Source: Bacteroides propionicigenes
Lineage (GTDB): Bacteria; Bacteroidota; Bacteroidia; Bacteroidales; Bacteroidaceae
Length of the DNA stretch: 64,000 nucleotides
Assembly: GCF_018390535.1 (NCBI RefSeq)
Contig: NZ_JAHBBW010000001.1
Span: 558,001 to 622,000 of the forward strand
Direction: 5' to 3'
In this document: positions 63,386-64,000 of the stretch, one piece after another
Numbering within the stretch: position 1 is the first letter of the stretch
Layout of the letters: each line of letters opens with the position of its first letter
The notes under the pieces: model-generated
What the model saw: the letters and a program-made list of their open reading frames with translations, nothing else
The model's database searches: none
What the model was told of the DNA's origin: nothing
Translations under genes and position numbers: made by a program

Positions 63386-64000
63386 TTGAAAAACAATTTC
63401 ATACAACGTGCAATTACAGGTGCATTATTTGTAATCATACTGGTGGGCTGTATCCTTTACAGCCCCCTCTCATTCGGAATTCTGTTCACCATCATCAGTG
63501 CATTGAGCGTGCATGAATTCGCCCATTTGGTAAACAAAAGCGGTGAGGTCAGTATCAACAGAACGATTACCGCTTTAGGCGGAGCTTATCTGTTCCTTGC
63601 ACTCATGGGATTTTGCACATCCGCCATTGATGCGCGTGTATTCCTACCTTATTTAGGCCTATTGCTCTATTTGATGATTACGGAGTTATATCTGAAAAAG
63701 AAGAATCCCATCGGCAACTGGGCATATTCCATGTTGAGCCAGTTATACGTAGCCTTGCCTTTCGCATTACTGAATGTGCTTGCTTTCCAGAATTCACCGG
63801 AAACAAGCAGCGTAACCTACAACCCCATCCTGCCGCTTTCCATCTTTGTATTCATCTGGCTGAGCGATACAGGGGCATATTGCGTTGGCTCCCTAATAGG
63901 CAAGCATCGTCTGTTCGAACGTATTTCTCCCAAGAAATCATGGGAAGGCAGCATAGGCGGAGCGATTTTCTCCATCGCCTCTTCCTTTGTATTTGCCCGC
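63386..64000 (+). CDS. cdsA: Phosphatidate cytidylyltransferase (3' end cut by window)
   Basis: CdsA makes CDP-diacylglycerol, the precursor of membrane phospholipids, in the inner membrane. The 205 visible residues are mostly membrane helices. They contain IWLSDTGAYCVGSLIGKHRLFERISPKKSWEGSIGG, the conserved core of the family. Translation appears to begin at TTG 63386 (KNNFIQRAITGALFV follows); no ATG gives a full N-terminus. The C-terminal signature lies past the window. Confidence 0.92.
   Translation, partial: MKNNFIQRAITGALFVIILVGCILYSPLSFGILFTIISALSVHEFAHLVNKSGEVSINRTITALGGAYLFLALMGFCTSAIDARVFLPYLGLLLYLMITELYLKKKNPIGNWAYSMLSQLYVALPFALLNVLAFQNSPETSSVTYNPILPLSIFVFIWLSDTGAYCVGSLIGKHRLFERISPKKSWEGSIGGAIFSIASSFVFAR

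Overview
The window comes from a Bacteroidales chromosome, most likely a Bacteroides. The evidence is the fused MurF-alanine racemase gene, a fused NuoCD in a complex I operon without nuoEFG, SusC-like TonB receptors, GSCFA, DUF349 and DUF1573 proteins, and many gene starts preceded by the Bacteroides -7 promoter box (TAnnTTTG). I cannot name the species. There is no rRNA, insertion sequence, phage or CRISPR array. Most of the window reads as stable chromosome with one more accessory stretch at about 28.5-36.6 kb.

Layout. 1-2.6 kb: murF-alr (cut by the window edge) and a GSCFA gene on the minus strand. 2.7-8 kb: dxs, the potassium uptake genes trkA and trkH, and a small secreted protein. 8-18 kb: the 10-gene complex I operon nuoA-B-CD-H-I-J-K-L-M-N. 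18.4-21.6 kb: an AraC-family regulator divergent from mannonate dehydratase and an SDR oxidoreductase (hexuronate catabolism). 21.6-28.5 kb: a soluble multi-sensor histidine kinase divergent from a TonB receptor and a beta-helix lipoprotein. 28.9-36.6 kb: a TPR/membrane/HTH regulator followed by seven small exported, lipoprotein or membrane proteins of unknown function; two of these genes share a duplicated promoter-like element. 36.6-39.8 kb: an MscS-type channel, then a two-gene ATPase + DUF4435 (TOPRIM-like) module resembling PARIS defence systems. 39.9-49 kb: an EamA transporter, MeaB, a DUF1573 protein and a giant alpha-2-macroglobulin-like protein without a thioester. 49.2-49.7 kb: three tiny related peptide genes in what looks like their own transcription unit. 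49.9-64 kb: pepD, a flippase-like protein, rsmA, mgtE, a DUF349 protein, a DUF1573-polysaccharide lyase 8 fusion, a stand-alone AICAR transformylase, tRNA-Gln, and the rsfS-ftsH-cdsA operon (cdsA cut by the window end).

The observations I rank highest are the three-peptide operon at 49249-49732, the PARIS-like pair at 37904-39798, the duplicated promoter/operator element at 30637-31384, the heptanucleotide repeat inside murF, and a probable one-base indel that removes the normal uxuA stop codon.
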